A stretch of 64,000 bases of DNA from Mesorhizobium sp. M2A.F.Ca.ET.046.03.2.1. Lineage in GTDB: Bacteria; Pseudomonadota; Alphaproteobacteria; Rhizobiales; Rhizobiaceae. Both the position numbers and the translations under genes were made by a program. Position 1 is the stretch's first letter; each line of letters begins with the position of its first letter. Below are positions 33,128-43,040 of this stretch, one piece after another. The notes beneath the pieces were generated by a model that was not told where the DNA came from, ran no database searches, and was given only the letters and a program-made list of their open reading frames with translations. The stretch is taken from contig NZ_CP034449.1 in NCBI RefSeq assembly GCF_003952425.1, positions 186,001-250,000 of the forward strand, given 5' to 3'.

Positions 33128-34117
33128 TCAGACCTCCAGCGCCATGCCGCCGAAGGAGACGCCGGCGGAAGTACCGAGGAAGAGCAGCTTCATGCCCGCT
33201 GCCACCCGCCCCTCGCGGCGCGCGACGTCGAGCGCGAAGGGCATGGAGGCGGCGATCTGGTTGCCGAAGCGGGCAGAGATGTCGACAAGCTTTTGCGGCG
33301 CAAAGCCGGTCTGGCGCGCTATATGCGCAAGCGCGAAGGGGCTTGCCTGATGCGGCACGACGAGATCTACATCGTCGCGACGCCAGCCGGCGCGCTCCAG
33401 CAGAGCGTCGACGAACCCGTTGAAATGGCGCGCGGTGAGCCTGAACAGTTCCTTGCCGTCCATGTGGAACAGGCTGTGCGCCGCAAACGCTTCCTGCTCC
33501 TTGCGGAAATCGAAGCGTGTGCCGCCCGAACCGATGCCGCAGGCTTCCCAGCCGGAAGGATAAGTGCGCATCAGGCTCGCCGCCACCTTGCCCTCGCCCG
33601 GCCCGGCCTTGCGCAGGACCGCCGCCGCAGCGCCGTCGCCGAAGAGCGCGGCGATCTCCGGCGCATCCTGCCACGGCAGCGCGCGCGAGGCGACTTCGGA
33701 CGAGAACACCAAGGCCGTCTCGCATTGCCCCGCTTCGATCATGCGACCGGCAGTCTCAAAGGCGGTGAGGAAGCCAAGACAGGTGCTGTTAACGTCGAAG
33801 GCGGCGGCCGAGCCGTCCGCCAGCCCGAGGCGCTGCATGACCAAAGGCGCGGTCGCCGGCAGCGGCTGGTAAGGCACGCCGCAGCCGCCGATGATGAGAT
33901 CGACAGCGCCGGGCTTTACGCCGGCATCGGCTAGCGCAACTGTCGCGGCGACGCAGGCAAGATCGATCTGCGATTCGGCATTGCAGACATAGCGCTCGAC
34001 GACGCCGGTGGCGGTTTCCAGTGCGCCCTCGCTGAGGCTCAATTTCGCTTCCAGCGCGCGCGTTGTCACCCGCTCAGCCGGTACCGCCCTGCCGGTTCCG
34101 ACGACCTTGATCCGCAT
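33128..34117 (-). CDS. ketosynthase III (FabH/OleA-like), first gene of the operon
   Basis: 329 residues. The catalytic triad of type III ketosynthases is complete: Cys113 in NSTCLGF, His256 in PHQAS and Asn286 in FGNQ. It diverges from housekeeping FabH, and fabF-acpP-fabG-fabD lie elsewhere in the window, so it probably condenses acyl-CoA or acyl-ACP for a special product. AGGGGGA precedes the ATG at 34117; an upstream open frame of 150 codons is spurious. The operon promoter should lie in 34118-34253. Confidence 0.88.
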   Translation of the reverse strand: MRIKVVGTGRAVPAERVTTRALEAKLSLSEGALETATGVVERYVCNAESQIDLACVAATVALADAGVKPGAVDLIIGGCGVPYQPLPATAPLVMQRLGLADGSAAAFDVNSTCLGFLTAFETAGRMIEAGQCETALVFSSEVASRALPWQDAPEIAALFGDGAAAAVLRKAGPGEGKVAASLMRTYPSGWEACGIGSGGTRFDFRKEQEAFAAHSLFHMDGKELFRLTARHFNGFVDALLERAGWRRDDVDLVVPHQASPFALAHIARQTGFAPQKLVDISARFGNQIAASMPFALDVARREGRVAAGMKLLFLGTSAGVSFGGMALEV

Positions 34118-34253
34118 TCCCCCTCGCCGCTTGAGCTTGGCTCTATCTAGCGCAAAAAGCGGTTCGAGGCGACGACCATGACGGCGCCTGAGCGGCCACG
34201 TTTGCTCGCCGATCATTCTGCGATAAGTGTGTGATGTTGCAGGGGGGTGAGGT

Positions 34254-34820
34254 ATGGCTAATTCTTTTTCTCGCTTTATTTCTTCTGTCTTTGGGAATTC
34301 TGTTTCGAAGCCAAATGCGGACGTGGTCAGAAGCCCATGGCCGGACGGTCTCCAGTATCTGTTTATCGAGCCGTCAAAGAAGGATGTCTGGGAAGCGCTG
34401 GACGGCTGGAAGTGGATTGGGCTTGATGGCCTGGAACCCGCCGCAGTCTCCGCATTCGGCGACATTTTCTTCCGAGCTCCCGATGGTTCCGTCAAATTGC
34501 TGGACATGATCGGAGGCCGATTGACCCAAGTGTCGGAAACGTGGCCGGAGCTTACAACCCAGTTCAACGATCATGATCGTCGCGACGAGCTGTTGCTGGC
34601 TGACTTAGCCGCGGCGGCACGAAAGAAGGGATTGGTCTTGGCGGACGGCGAATGTTACGACTTCGACACGCCACCCGTACTCGGTGGCGAAATGTCCGCC
34701 GCGCAAATCAACAAGACCTTCTTCGTGGTGAAGGTGCACATAACCGGCCAAATCCACCGACAAGTAAAAGACCTTCCGCACGGCACGAAAATCAACAAGG
34801 TGACGATCGGCGATCGCTGA
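34254..34820 (+). CDS. Tdi1/DUF1851-like immunity-type protein (orphan)
   Basis: 188 residues. AFGDIFFRAPDGSVKLLDMIGGRLTQVSETWPEL (about residues 65-98, shown here as adjoining pieces AFGDIFF, DGSVKLLD and GGRLTQV) matches the C-terminal domain of T6SS immunity protein Tdi1 (DUF1851, GAD-like family). No effector gene adjoins it; the neighbours are a biosynthetic operon and holC. It may be an orphan immunity gene or a housekeeping family member. A GGGGGGTGAGG Shine-Dalgarno sequence supports the ATG. Lower GC content than its neighbours suggests later arrival. Confidence 0.72.
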   Translation: MANSFSRFISSVFGNSVSKPNADVVRSPWPDGLQYLFIEPSKKDVWEALDGWKWIGLDGLEPAAVSAFGDIFFRAPDGSVKLLDMIGGRLTQVSETWPELTTQFNDHDRRDELLLADLAAAARKKGLVLADGECYDFDTPPVLGGEMSAAQINKTFFVVKVHITGQIHRQVKDLPHGTKINKVTIGDR

Positions 34821-34825
34821 CGGCA

Positions 34826-35275
34826 CTAAGCCTTCCGCTCCCACCGCCGATCCGGCGTCTGCTGCCAGTAGGTCACGGCGTGGCCGGCTTCCTTCATCGT
34901 CTTCCAATGGCCGCGCGCGGCTTCGAGCTGTGCCGCGTCATGGCCATCGAACAGGAAGACGGCGCGTTCGTAGCCCGATAGCTCGGGCGGGCTGGCGCCG
35001 TCGACCAGGAAGCGGATCTGCGCGGCGTTCTGGTTGCCCTCGCTTGTGGTGAGCAGGATCGGCTGCTCGGCCGGATAGGCCTCGCGGTCGGTGGCGTGCG
35101 CCAGGAAGGAATCGTCGCGAAAAGTCCACAGATGCTGGTCGAGCGCGTCGCGCCGCTCTTCCGTGCCGGTCTGCACCACCGCGCGCCAGCCGCGCTCGAC
35201 GCTGCGCTCGAGCAGGCCGGGCAGCGCCTCCTCGAGCGTCGATTCGGTCAAATGGTAGAACAGGATGTCGGCCAT
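34826..35275 (-). CDS. holC: DNA polymerase III subunit chi
   Basis: 149 residues, full length for alphaproteobacterial HolC. It has the N-terminal DILFYHLTESTLEEALPGLLE, RGWRAVV, the DQHLWTFRDDSFLAHA motif that contacts SSB, and VFLFDGHD. Chi links the clamp loader to single-strand binding protein. It lies three bases after pepA, an old gene pair in alphaproteobacteria. Confidence 0.93.
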   Translation of the reverse strand: MADILFYHLTESTLEEALPGLLERSVERGWRAVVQTGTEERRDALDQHLWTFRDDSFLAHATDREAYPAEQPILLTTSEGNQNAAQIRFLVDGASPPELSGYERAVFLFDGHDAAQLEAARGHWKTMKEAGHAVTYWQQTPDRRWERKA

Positions 35276-35278
35276 CCC

Positions 35279-36781
35279 CTACCCTTCGTAGTGATCGCGC
35301 ACCAGCCTATCGAGCAGCCTGACGCCGAAGCCCGAGCCCCAGGACTGGTTGATCTCGCTCGACGGCGCGCCCATCGCGGTGCCGGCGATGTCGAGATGCG
35401 CCCAGGGCGTGTCCTTGACGAAGCGCTGCAGGAACTGCGCCGCGATGATGGCGCCGCCATAGCGGCCGCCGATGTTCTTCATGTCGGCATTCTTGGAATC
35501 GATCAGCTTGTCGTATTCGGGGCCGAGCGGCATGCGCCATAGCCGCTCTTGGGACGACTGGCCGGCGCCGAAGAGCCTGCCCGCCAACTCGTCGTTGTTG
35601 GAGAACAGGCCGGCATAATGCTGCCCGAGCGCCACCATGATGGCGCCGGTCAGCGTCGCCAGATTGATCATGAATTTCGGCTTGAAGCGGTCGTTGGTGT
35701 ACCAAAGCGCGTCGGCCAGCACGAGGCGGCCTTCGGCGTCGGTGTTGAGCACCTCGATCGTCTGGCCCGACATCGAGGTGACGATGTCGCCGGGGCGCTG
35801 GGCATGGCCGTCGACGGCGTTCTCGACAAGGCCGATGACGCCGACCACATTGGTCTTGGCCTTGCGCGCGGCGAGCGCATGGATCAGCCCGGTGACGGCG
35901 GCCGCACCGCCCATGTCGCCCTTCATGTCCTCCATGCCGGAGGCCGGCTTCATCGAATTGCCGCCGGTGTCGAAGGTGACGCCCTTGCCGATGAATGCCA
36001 GCGGCGCGTCCTTGGCCTTGCCGCCGCTCCAGCGCATCACCACCAGGCGGGCGCCGCGCGGCGAGCCTTGCGCCACGCCGAGCAGCGAGCCCATGCCGAG
36101 CTTCTTCATCTCCTTTTCGGTGAGGATCTCGACATCGACGCCGAGGGCCTCCAGCGCCTTGACGCGCTCGGCGAAGTCGACAGGCCCCAGCGCATTGGCC
36201 GGCTCGTTGACGAGGTCGCGCGCCAGCAGCACGCCGTCGACCACCGCTTCCTCGCCGGCAAAGGCCTTCTTCGCGGCAGCCGGATCGGCGCAGTGGATCG
36301 TGACCTTGGCGGGCTTCGCCGCCTTCGCGTCGGATTGGCCTTCGTCCTTGTCCTTCCTGGTCTTGTACTTGTCGAAGGCGTAGCTGCGCAGCAGGATGCC
36401 GGCGGCGAGGCTCCCCGCCTGGTGGCCATCGGCCTGCAGTTCCGGCAGATCGAGAATGACAGCCACCTCGGTCGCCTTGCGCAGCGAAGCGGCGACAGCG
36501 CCGCCGAGCTTCAGCCAGGCATTGTCGTCGAGAGCCGACAGCTTGCCGGCGCCGATCGCCACCAGCCGGTCGACGGACGTTCCTTCCGGCGCCAGCACCT
36601 CGGCGGAGCTCGCGAACTTGCCGGAGAAATCGGCGACCGGAAACGCGCGAGCCAGCGCACCGGCGGGATCGCAGGCCTTCGCCGCCTCGCCGAGCCCGCC
36701 GCCGTCGCCCGCGAACACGAAGACGCTGCCCTTTTTCGGCACGGCGAATTTGGCGAAAGAAATGGATGGTCTCAACGTCAT
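35279..36781 (-). CDS. pepA: leucyl aminopeptidase
   Basis: A 500-residue M17 leucyl aminopeptidase. The two-zinc catalytic core shows as KGVTFDTGG near residue 265, [12 protein letters not shown] and the family signature [14 protein letters not shown] near residue 350. The N-terminal domain carries the usual variable region, with a Lys/Asp-rich insert ([12 protein letters not shown]). It removes N-terminal residues from peptides in the cytoplasm. The ATG at 36781 begins the conserved fold. It forms an operon with holC. Confidence 0.95.
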   Translation of the reverse strand: MTLRPSISFAKFAVPKKGSVFVFAGDGGGLGEAAKACDPAGALARAFPVADFSGKFASSAEVLAPEGTSVDRLVAIGAGKLSALDDNAWLKLGGAVAASLRKATEVAVILDLPELQADGHQAGSLAAGILLRSYAFDKYKTRKDKDEGQSDAKAAKPAKVTIHCADPAAAKKAFAGEEAVVDGVLLARDLVNEPANALGPVDFAERVKALEALGVDVEILTEKEMKKLGMGSLLGVAQGSPRGARLVVMRWSGGKAKDAPLAFIGKGVTFDTGGNSMKPASGMEDMKGDMGGAAAVTGLIHALAARKAKTNVVGVIGLVENAVDGHAQRPGDIVTSMSGQTIEVLNTDAEGRLVLADALWYTNDRFKPKFMINLATLTGAIMVALGQHYAGLFSNNDELAGRLFGAGQSSQERLWRMPLGPEYDKLIDSKNADMKNIGGRYGGAIIAAQFLQRFVKDTPWAHLDIAGTAMGAPSSEINQSWGSGFGVRLLDRLVRDHYEG

Positions 36782-37158
36782 CAGGTCCTGCTTTCGGGGA
36801 TGGCCGCAAGGTGCCGGCAAAGGTAATTTTCAGCGAGCAAACGGTTTGGCAAGCGTGCGCGACATTTGGTCGTTTTCAGCCATTTGGCAAGACTTTGGCC
36901 GAAATCGCTGCCTATATCAGCGCCACCATAGACAAAGGATTCGCCTCGGCACGACCTTAGATTGCTGCCGCAACCTGCTGTTAACCATCGATGTTTTGCA
37001 TTTCTTATCCATTGGCGCGGAGACTCCGCCGCGCCGGGGCATGTGGCGTGGGGCGACAAACCGGAGCGAGCCGCCTATGACGCAGTTGTGCGGGCGACGC
37101 CGGATCACTACCTTGTCGGCGGGCATGATGCCGTTCGGCAAAATCGAGAAAAGCCTTC
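36782..37158. other. divergent promoter region between pepA and lptF
   Basis: 377 bases with no supported gene. A TTAACCAT half site (36981-36988) matches the CtrA half box. The promoters of pepA-holC and of the LPS export genes should lie here. Confidence 0.5.
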
Positions 37159-38355
37159 ATGAAGGTCGTTGAACGCTACATCATGCGCCGCGCGCTGACG
37201 ATGTTCCTCGCCGCGCTGGTCTGGACGCTGGCGATCGTGTGGACGACGCAGGTGCTGGCCAAGATTGACCTCGTCACCGACAACGGCCAGTCGGCGCTGA
37301 CCTTTTTCGAGGTCGCGGCACTGATCATTCCCTCGATCATCCCGATCGTGGTGCCGTTCGCCCTGGTGGTGGCGGTGGCGCAGACGCTGAGCGCCATGAA
37401 CACCGATTCGGAGCTCGCCGTGCTCAGCGCCGCGGGCGCCTCGCGCTGGACCATCGCGCGGCCCGTCCTGCTGCTCGCAATCGCGGCTTGCGCCTTTTCC
37501 TTCATCGTCGACAACGCCATCGACCCCTATGCCAGGCAGAAGAACCGCCAGCTGGTGGCGGCTTCGCGCGCCGACCTCGTGTCGCTGATCATCCAGGAAG
37601 GCACGTTCCGCAAGATCGACGAGGGCCTTTACCTGCAGGTCGGCGAGCGGCTTCCCGGCAACCGGCTCGGCGGTATCTTCGTCGCCGATTCACGCGAGGA
37701 AGGCGCCAGCCTCACCTATTATGCCAAGACCGGCAGCATCGTCGAAAAAGGCGACGAGAAGGTGCTGATGATGAATGACGGCGTCATCAACCGCAAATCG
37801 GTCACCGGCGACCTCTCGGTCATCCGCTTCACCTCTTACGCCTTCGACATGTCCGCCTTCCTATCCGCGGCGAACGACATCACGCTTTTGCCCAAGGACC
37901 GCACGACGGCATATCTGCTCAACCCGGATCCCAACGACAAGATGTTCCAGCGCGAACCGGGCAGCTACCGCGCGGAGCTCAACCAGCGCTTTGCCGAGTG
38001 GTCCTATTCGCTGGTGTTCGCGCTGATCGCGCTGGCCGTCGCGGGCGATGCGCGCTCGCATCGCGAAGCACGCATCAACCCGTTGATCACGGCGATCGCG
38101 ATTGCGCTTTTCGTGCGATGGCTGGGCTTCTTCGCCGCCGGCAAGGCCGACAGGGTCTCGTACTACATCTACCTGCTCTACGGCATACCGCTGATTGCGT
38201 CCGCGGTTTCGATCTGGTTCATCGTCTCGTCCCGCACCATGGAATTGCCGGTCAGTTGGGCGGACTGGCTGACCAATCTCGCCAAGCGCGCCAGCGACAA
38301 CTGGACGGCATTCAAGCTGTGGCTTGCGCGGCGCACCTCCGGCCAGGGAGCCTGA
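37159..38355 (+). CDS. lptF: LPS export permease LptF
   Basis: 398 residues. The six-helix YjgP/YjgQ permease has helices at about 12-34, 55-77 and 100-120 and three more after 285, separated by a periplasmic beta-jellyroll. With LptG and LptB it extracts LPS from the inner membrane. It lies three bases upstream of lptG. The C-terminus carries an extra basic tail (about 25 residues). Confidence 0.94.
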   Translation: MKVVERYIMRRALTMFLAALVWTLAIVWTTQVLAKIDLVTDNGQSALTFFEVAALIIPSIIPIVVPFALVVAVAQTLSAMNTDSELAVLSAAGASRWTIARPVLLLAIAACAFSFIVDNAIDPYARQKNRQLVAASRADLVSLIIQEGTFRKIDEGLYLQVGERLPGNRLGGIFVADSREEGASLTYYAKTGSIVEKGDEKVLMMNDGVINRKSVTGDLSVIRFTSYAFDMSAFLSAANDITLLPKDRTTAYLLNPDPNDKMFQREPGSYRAELNQRFAEWSYSLVFALIALAVAGDARSHREARINPLITAIAIALFVRWLGFFAAGKADRVSYYIYLLYGIPLIASAVSIWFIVSSRTMELPVSWADWLTNLAKRASDNWTAFKLWLARRTSGQGA

Positions 38356-38357
38356 CC

Positions 38358-39440
38358 ATGGGCTGGACGCTGGGCCGCTATTTCTTCTTCCGCTACGTCT
38401 CGATCACCTTCTGGTTCTTCCTGGGCCTGCTGGCGCTGGTGTTCCTGATCGATTTCACCGAGCTCTCCGGCCGCACGACCGGGCTGCCGGGGTTCACCTA
38501 TGGCACGGCCTTCGCCATTTCGGCGCTCAGGATGCCGATGATCATGCTGCAGACGGTGCCGTTCGTCGGGCTGTTCTCGGCAATGGCGACGCTTGTGTCG
38601 CTCAACCGCCGCTACGAGCTGGTGATCGCGCGCTCGGCCGGCGTTTCGGCCTGGCAGTTCCTGTTTCCCTGCTGCGTCGGCGCGCTGATGTTCGGCGTGC
38701 TGTCGGTGGCCGTGATGAACCCCATCGCCGCGCACGGCTTTTCCTGGTCCGAGCAGATGGAGAACGACCTCAGGGCCGGCAAATCGAATGCCGTCACCAC
38801 CAATGTCACGCCTTGGCTCAGGCAGAAGACCGAATCAGGCGACACCATCATCGGCGCCCGCGCCATCCTCAATCAGGGGCTGGAGATGGCGGACGCGGTG
38901 TTCTTCATCCTCGACCCGCAGGGCAACATCGCCGAGCGCAAGGACGCAGCCAAGGCCTTCCTGCGCGACGGCTACTGGGAATTGCAGGACGTCAAGGTCT
39001 TCAAGGCGGGCAACATCCGGACGCTGGCGACCGACAAGCTGCCGACCAACCTCAAGCCGGAATTCGTTCAGGAGCGCCTGGCGCGCCCGGAAACCATCCC
39101 TTTCTACGAGCTGCCGCGCAAGATCGAAGTTGCCCGTTCCTTCGGGCTCAAGGCAAATGCCTTCGCCATGCAGTTTGATTCGCTGCTGGCGTTGCCGTTC
39201 CTCCTCGTCGCCATGACGCTGATTGCTGCAACGGTTTCAATGCGATTTGCGCGAATGGGGCAGTCGGCAACGATGATTCTGGGTGGCGTCGTGGCCGGCT
39301 TTCTGCTTTATGTCGTTTCGGTACTGGTCAAGGCATTCGGTGTGGCCGGATTCGTTCCTACGGTGGTGGCTGCATGGGTTCCGGTCGTCGTGGCTATGTT
39401 CTTTGGGGTGACGTTTCTGCTATACAAGGAAGACGGTTAG
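38358..39440 (+). CDS. lptG: LPS export permease LptG
   Basis: 360 residues, the YjgP/YjgQ partner of LptF. The N-terminal helix segment YFFFRYVSITFWFFLGLLAL is followed by a coupling-helix region (NRRYELVIARSAGVSAWQ), a periplasmic jellyroll and three C-terminal helices with LLALPFLLVAMTLIA. The ATG at 38358 follows AGGGAG. Its stop codon touches the candidate lptD start region, so lptF-lptG-lptD form one operon. Confidence 0.94.
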   Translation: MGWTLGRYFFFRYVSITFWFFLGLLALVFLIDFTELSGRTTGLPGFTYGTAFAISALRMPMIMLQTVPFVGLFSAMATLVSLNRRYELVIARSAGVSAWQFLFPCCVGALMFGVLSVAVMNPIAAHGFSWSEQMENDLRAGKSNAVTTNVTPWLRQKTESGDTIIGARAILNQGLEMADAVFFILDPQGNIAERKDAAKAFLRDGYWELQDVKVFKAGNIRTLATDKLPTNLKPEFVQERLARPETIPFYELPRKIEVARSFGLKANAFAMQFDSLLALPFLLVAMTLIAATVSMRFARMGQSATMILGGVVAGFLLYVVSVLVKAFGVAGFVPTVVAAWVPVVVAMFFGVTFLLYKEDG

Positions 39441-39454
39441 TGAGGGAGGCGGTT

Positions 39455-41854
39455 TTGCGCAGCCATAGGCAGGCCGGTTTGGCACGCCTTTATGGGGCGA
39501 CCGCCTTGGCATGTCTGTTCGCTTGTGCGGTGCCGACGGCACCCGCACAGGCGCAGACCATCGCTGCCAAGCCCGTCCCGTCCGGCACGCAGATGCTGCT
39601 GGCCGCCGATACGCTTGTCTATGACAACGACCAGCATACGGTGACGGCCGTCGGCGGCGTGCAGATCGACTATGGCGGCAACAAGCTGGTCGCCCAGCGC
39701 GTGGTGTACAACCGCGACACCAAGCGCCTCGTCGCCAGCGGCGCCGTCGAGCTCATCAACAGCGACGGCACCAAGATCAATTCCGACCATATCGACATCA
39801 CCGACGACTTCGCCGACGGGTTCACCAACGCGTTGCGCGTCGAGACGATCGACAAGGCCTATTTCGCCGCCGAGAGCGGCGAGCGCATGGGCGGCGTGCT
39901 GACCACCTTCCACAATGGCGTCTACACCGCCTGCGAGCCTTGCGAGGACAAGCCGGACAAAGCCCCGACCTGGCGCGTCAAGGCACGCAAGATCATCTGG
40001 AACGGCGAGAAGAAGACGGTCCGCTTCGAAAATTCGAATTTCGAATTCTTCGGCTTCCCGCTTGCCTATCTGCCGGCCTTCGAGATCGCCGACCCGACCG
40101 TGAAGCGCAAGAGCGGCTTCCTGATCCCCGGCATCGTCTACAACAACAATCTCGGCGTCGGCGTCAAAGTCCCCTATTATTTCGCACTGTCCCCGACCTA
40201 TGACCTGACCGTCACCGGCAGCGGCTATACCAAGCAGGGCTTCCTCGGCGAGGCCGAGTGGCGCCAGCGCTTCAACAACGGCCAGTACACGCTGAAGATC
40301 GCCGGCATCAACCAGCAGGATCCCGACGCCTTTATCGGCACCGGCAATCGCCCCACTGTCGATTCAGGCGAGCCCGGCGATCCGAACAAGTTCCGCGGCA
40401 TGATGGGCACCACGGGCCAGTTCGCGATCAACGAGCGTTGGGACTTCGGCTGGGATGTGCTGCTGCAGACCGACAAGAATTTCTCGCGCACCTACAACAT
40501 CGACAGCTTCAGCGACCTCGTCCATCAGTCGTCGATCTATCTGACGGGCTTGAGCGACCGCAACTACTTCGACGTCCGCGCCATGCGCTTCGAGGTGCAG
40601 GAAGACACGCTCTCCAGCGATCCCACATCGCGCTCCGCCAAGCAGCCCTGGGTGCTGCCGTCGCTCGACTATGCGTATATTCCCGACGCGTCGGTGGCCG
40701 GCGGCCAGTTGTCGTTCAACGTGAACACGCGTGTGATCAGCCGCAACCGGCTGGACGCCGTGCTGGCTGATGCCAGCGACCCGGCTTCGATCAACAACGT
40801 GCGCGGCATCGAAGGCGAATCCAGCCGGGTGAGCGCGGAAGCCGAGTGGAAGCGGACCTTCACCACCGACGGCGGTCTGCAGTTGACTCCGCTGCTCGCC
40901 TTCCGCGGCGATGCCGGCTATGTCAACGCCAATCAGGCTTCGCTCGATGCCGTCAACCAGATGGGCACGAATCTCGGCCAAGACGTCGACATGCGCTCGT
41001 CGCTTGCCCGCTACATGGCGACCCTCGGCCTCGAGGCGCGGTGGCCGCTGCTGTTCTCGATGCCCAGCTCCAGCCATGTCCTGGAGCCGACCGCGCAGGT
41101 CTTTGTGCGTCCGAACGAGCAATATGTCGGCGGACTGGCCGTTCCGAACGAAGACGCGCAGAGCTTCGTCTTCGACGCCACGACGCTGTTCGAGCGCGAT
41201 AAATTCTCCGGCTATGACCGGATCGAAGGCGGCACACGCGCGAATGTCGGCTTCCGCTATTCAGGCGCCTATGACAATGGCTGGGCCACGAATGCCATCT
41301 TCGGCCAGTCCTACCAGCTCGCGGGCGAGAACTCCTTCGCCGCGCCCGATCTCGTCAATGCCGGAGCCGAGTCCGGCCTGGACAAACGGACCTCGGATTA
41401 TGTCGGCCTCGTCGGCTTCAACAGCCCGAGCGGTTTTTCCGGCTCGGTGAGCGGGCGTTTCGACGAGCAGACATTCGAGGTCAGGCGCGCCGAAGTGAAG
41501 GCCGCCTATTCCAGCCTGCCGATATCGCTCAGCGCCAAATATGCCTTCATCGAGGCGCAGCCGCTCTATGGCTTCACCACCGACCGTCATGAAGTCACGC
41601 TCGGCGCCTCGACGCATCTGGCGCAGAACTGGCGGCTGTTCGGCACCGGCACCTACGACCTCCAGAGCAACGTGCTGGTCAAGGACGGGGTCGGTTTCGC
41701 CTACAACGATTCCTGCTTCACCTACATCATGACCTATTCGCAGACACGCGATACCGTAACCAAGGAAGTGTCGCAGAATATCGGCTTCAACCTGTCGTTC
41801 CGCACGCTGGGCGATTTCGGCTCGTCGACGAGCGCGATCGATACCATCCAATAA
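39455..41854 (+). CDS. lptD: LPS-assembly outer membrane protein LptD
   Basis: About 799 residues. A Sec signal ends AQAQ at about 34. The N-terminal OstA/LptA-like domain spans roughly 45-170 (LAADTLVYDNDQHTVTAVGG), and a large beta-barrel with LptD C-terminal features fills the rest. Two cysteines in TACEPCEDKP and one near the C-terminus (NDSCFTY) are candidates for the structural disulfides. A TTG at 39455 has AGGGAGG in front; a GTG at 39440 overlapping lptG is the alternative. LptD inserts LPS in the outer leaflet with LptE. Confidence 0.93.
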   Translation: MRSHRQAGLARLYGATALACLFACAVPTAPAQAQTIAAKPVPSGTQMLLAADTLVYDNDQHTVTAVGGVQIDYGGNKLVAQRVVYNRDTKRLVASGAVELINSDGTKINSDHIDITDDFADGFTNALRVETIDKAYFAAESGERMGGVLTTFHNGVYTACEPCEDKPDKAPTWRVKARKIIWNGEKKTVRFENSNFEFFGFPLAYLPAFEIADPTVKRKSGFLIPGIVYNNNLGVGVKVPYYFALSPTYDLTVTGSGYTKQGFLGEAEWRQRFNNGQYTLKIAGINQQDPDAFIGTGNRPTVDSGEPGDPNKFRGMMGTTGQFAINERWDFGWDVLLQTDKNFSRTYNIDSFSDLVHQSSIYLTGLSDRNYFDVRAMRFEVQEDTLSSDPTSRSAKQPWVLPSLDYAYIPDASVAGGQLSFNVNTRVISRNRLDAVLADASDPASINNVRGIEGESSRVSAEAEWKRTFTTDGGLQLTPLLAFRGDAGYVNANQASLDAVNQMGTNLGQDVDMRSSLARYMATLGLEARWPLLFSMPSSSHVLEPTAQVFVRPNEQYVGGLAVPNEDAQSFVFDATTLFERDKFSGYDRIEGGTRANVGFRYSGAYDNGWATNAIFGQSYQLAGENSFAAPDLVNAGAESGLDKRTSDYVGLVGFNSPSGFSGSVSGRFDEQTFEVRRAEVKAAYSSLPISLSAKYAFIEAQPLYGFTTDRHEVTLGASTHLAQNWRLFGTGTYDLQSNVLVKDGVGFAYNDSCFTYIMTYSQTRDTVTKEVSQNIGFNLSFRTLGDFGSSTSAIDTIQ

Positions 41855-42072
41855 CCGAGGCCGGCGCGTGGCTTGCTAGCCGGGCGCCGACGATGCTTTG
41901 GTCTTGATTTGGAGCGTGAACCCCCGAAAATGCGGTGATTCTCGGGGCCATGCGCCGGCGACATCGTTTCGCCGCATAGGACAGGCATGGGGTCGGCTGC
42001 AGCGCGCAGGCGTTCGGAGGACGCGCGGCGCTGTCGTGCCGACAAATTGGGGCGGGGAAATTGGAAGGTAAG

Positions 42073-42996
42073 ATGAGGAAATACCTGTTTTCGGCAGGGT
42101 TGGCGCTTCTGGTGGCGGCGAGCTCGGTTTCGGTCACGGCTGTTGTACAGCCGGCTTTCGCCGCGGAGATCAAATATGTCGTCAACGGCATACCGATCAC
42201 CACCGGCGACATCGCGCACCGCGCCGCCTTCTTCAAGCTCCAACACAAGAAAGGCGATGCCGCGCAGGAGATGATCGACCAGACGCTGCGGCTGGCCGAG
42301 GCCAAGCGGCTCGGCATCCGCATCACCGATGAGCAGGTCGACGCCGCCTACCAGCGCTTCGCCTCGGGCAACAAGATGCCGCTGGCCAAGCTCGACGCGA
42401 TCATGAGCCAGTCGGGCGTCACCAAGGAACACTTCAAGGAATTCATCCGCGCCCAGATGGCCTGGAACCAGGCGCTCAGCGCGCGCTACCGCTCCGGCGA
42501 GGGCGGCTCGGTGACCGAGCAGGACGCCGTGCGGCGCATGCTCGACAAGGGCGGCAGCAAGCCGACGGCGACGGAGTACATGCTGCAGCAGGTGATCTTC
42601 GTGGTGCCGGCATCGGAGCGTGCCGCCACGCTCGCCAAGCGCAAGCGCGAGGCCGACGCCATGCGTGCCCGCTTCAGCGGCTGCAACACCACGCGCGAAT
42701 TCGCCAAGGGTCTGATCGACGTCACCGTGCGCGATCTCGGCCGGGTGCTGGCGCCGCAATTGCCGACCGACTGGGCCGAGCAGATCAAGGCCACCAAGGT
42801 CGGCGGCGCGACACCGACGCGAGAGACCGAGCGCGGCGTCGAATTCATCGGCATCTGCTCCTCGCGTGAGGTCTCCGACGACAAGGCCGCGCAGATGGTG
42901 TTCCAGGCCGAGGGCACCAACGACAAGGACGCCGACGAGCTCAGCAAGAAATATGTCGCCGAGCTGCGGCAGAAGGCCAAGATCGTCGAACGCTAG
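42073..42996 (+). CDS. SurA-like periplasmic chaperone
   Basis: 307 residues with a Sec signal peptide ending AFAA at about 31. A SurA_N chaperone domain follows (VNGIPITTGDIAHRAAFF, then MIDQTLRLAEAKRLGI), and the C-terminal part resembles a single diverged parvulin domain in which typical active-site residues are not obvious. Length is well short of E. coli SurA (two parvulin domains). Beside lptD and pdxA, as is surA in many proteobacteria, it likely assists outer-membrane protein folding. The ATG at 42073 follows GGAAGG. Confidence 0.86.
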   Translation: MRKYLFSAGLALLVAASSVSVTAVVQPAFAAEIKYVVNGIPITTGDIAHRAAFFKLQHKKGDAAQEMIDQTLRLAEAKRLGIRITDEQVDAAYQRFASGNKMPLAKLDAIMSQSGVTKEHFKEFIRAQMAWNQALSARYRSGEGGSVTEQDAVRRMLDKGGSKPTATEYMLQQVIFVVPASERAATLAKRKREADAMRARFSGCNTTREFAKGLIDVTVRDLGRVLAPQLPTDWAEQIKATKVGGATPTRETERGVEFIGICSSREVSDDKAAQMVFQAEGTNDKDADELSKKYVAELRQKAKIVER

Positions 42997-43040
42997 AGCC
43001 GGAGACATAGGTCGGACCAGCCTCAATCCGTCTCCCAAAT

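Noticed and set aside
32180..33934. Open frame of 584 codons on the plus strand
   Set aside because: It is antisense to the ketosynthase and OleD-like genes, both with intact catalytic motifs; the translation is low complexity.
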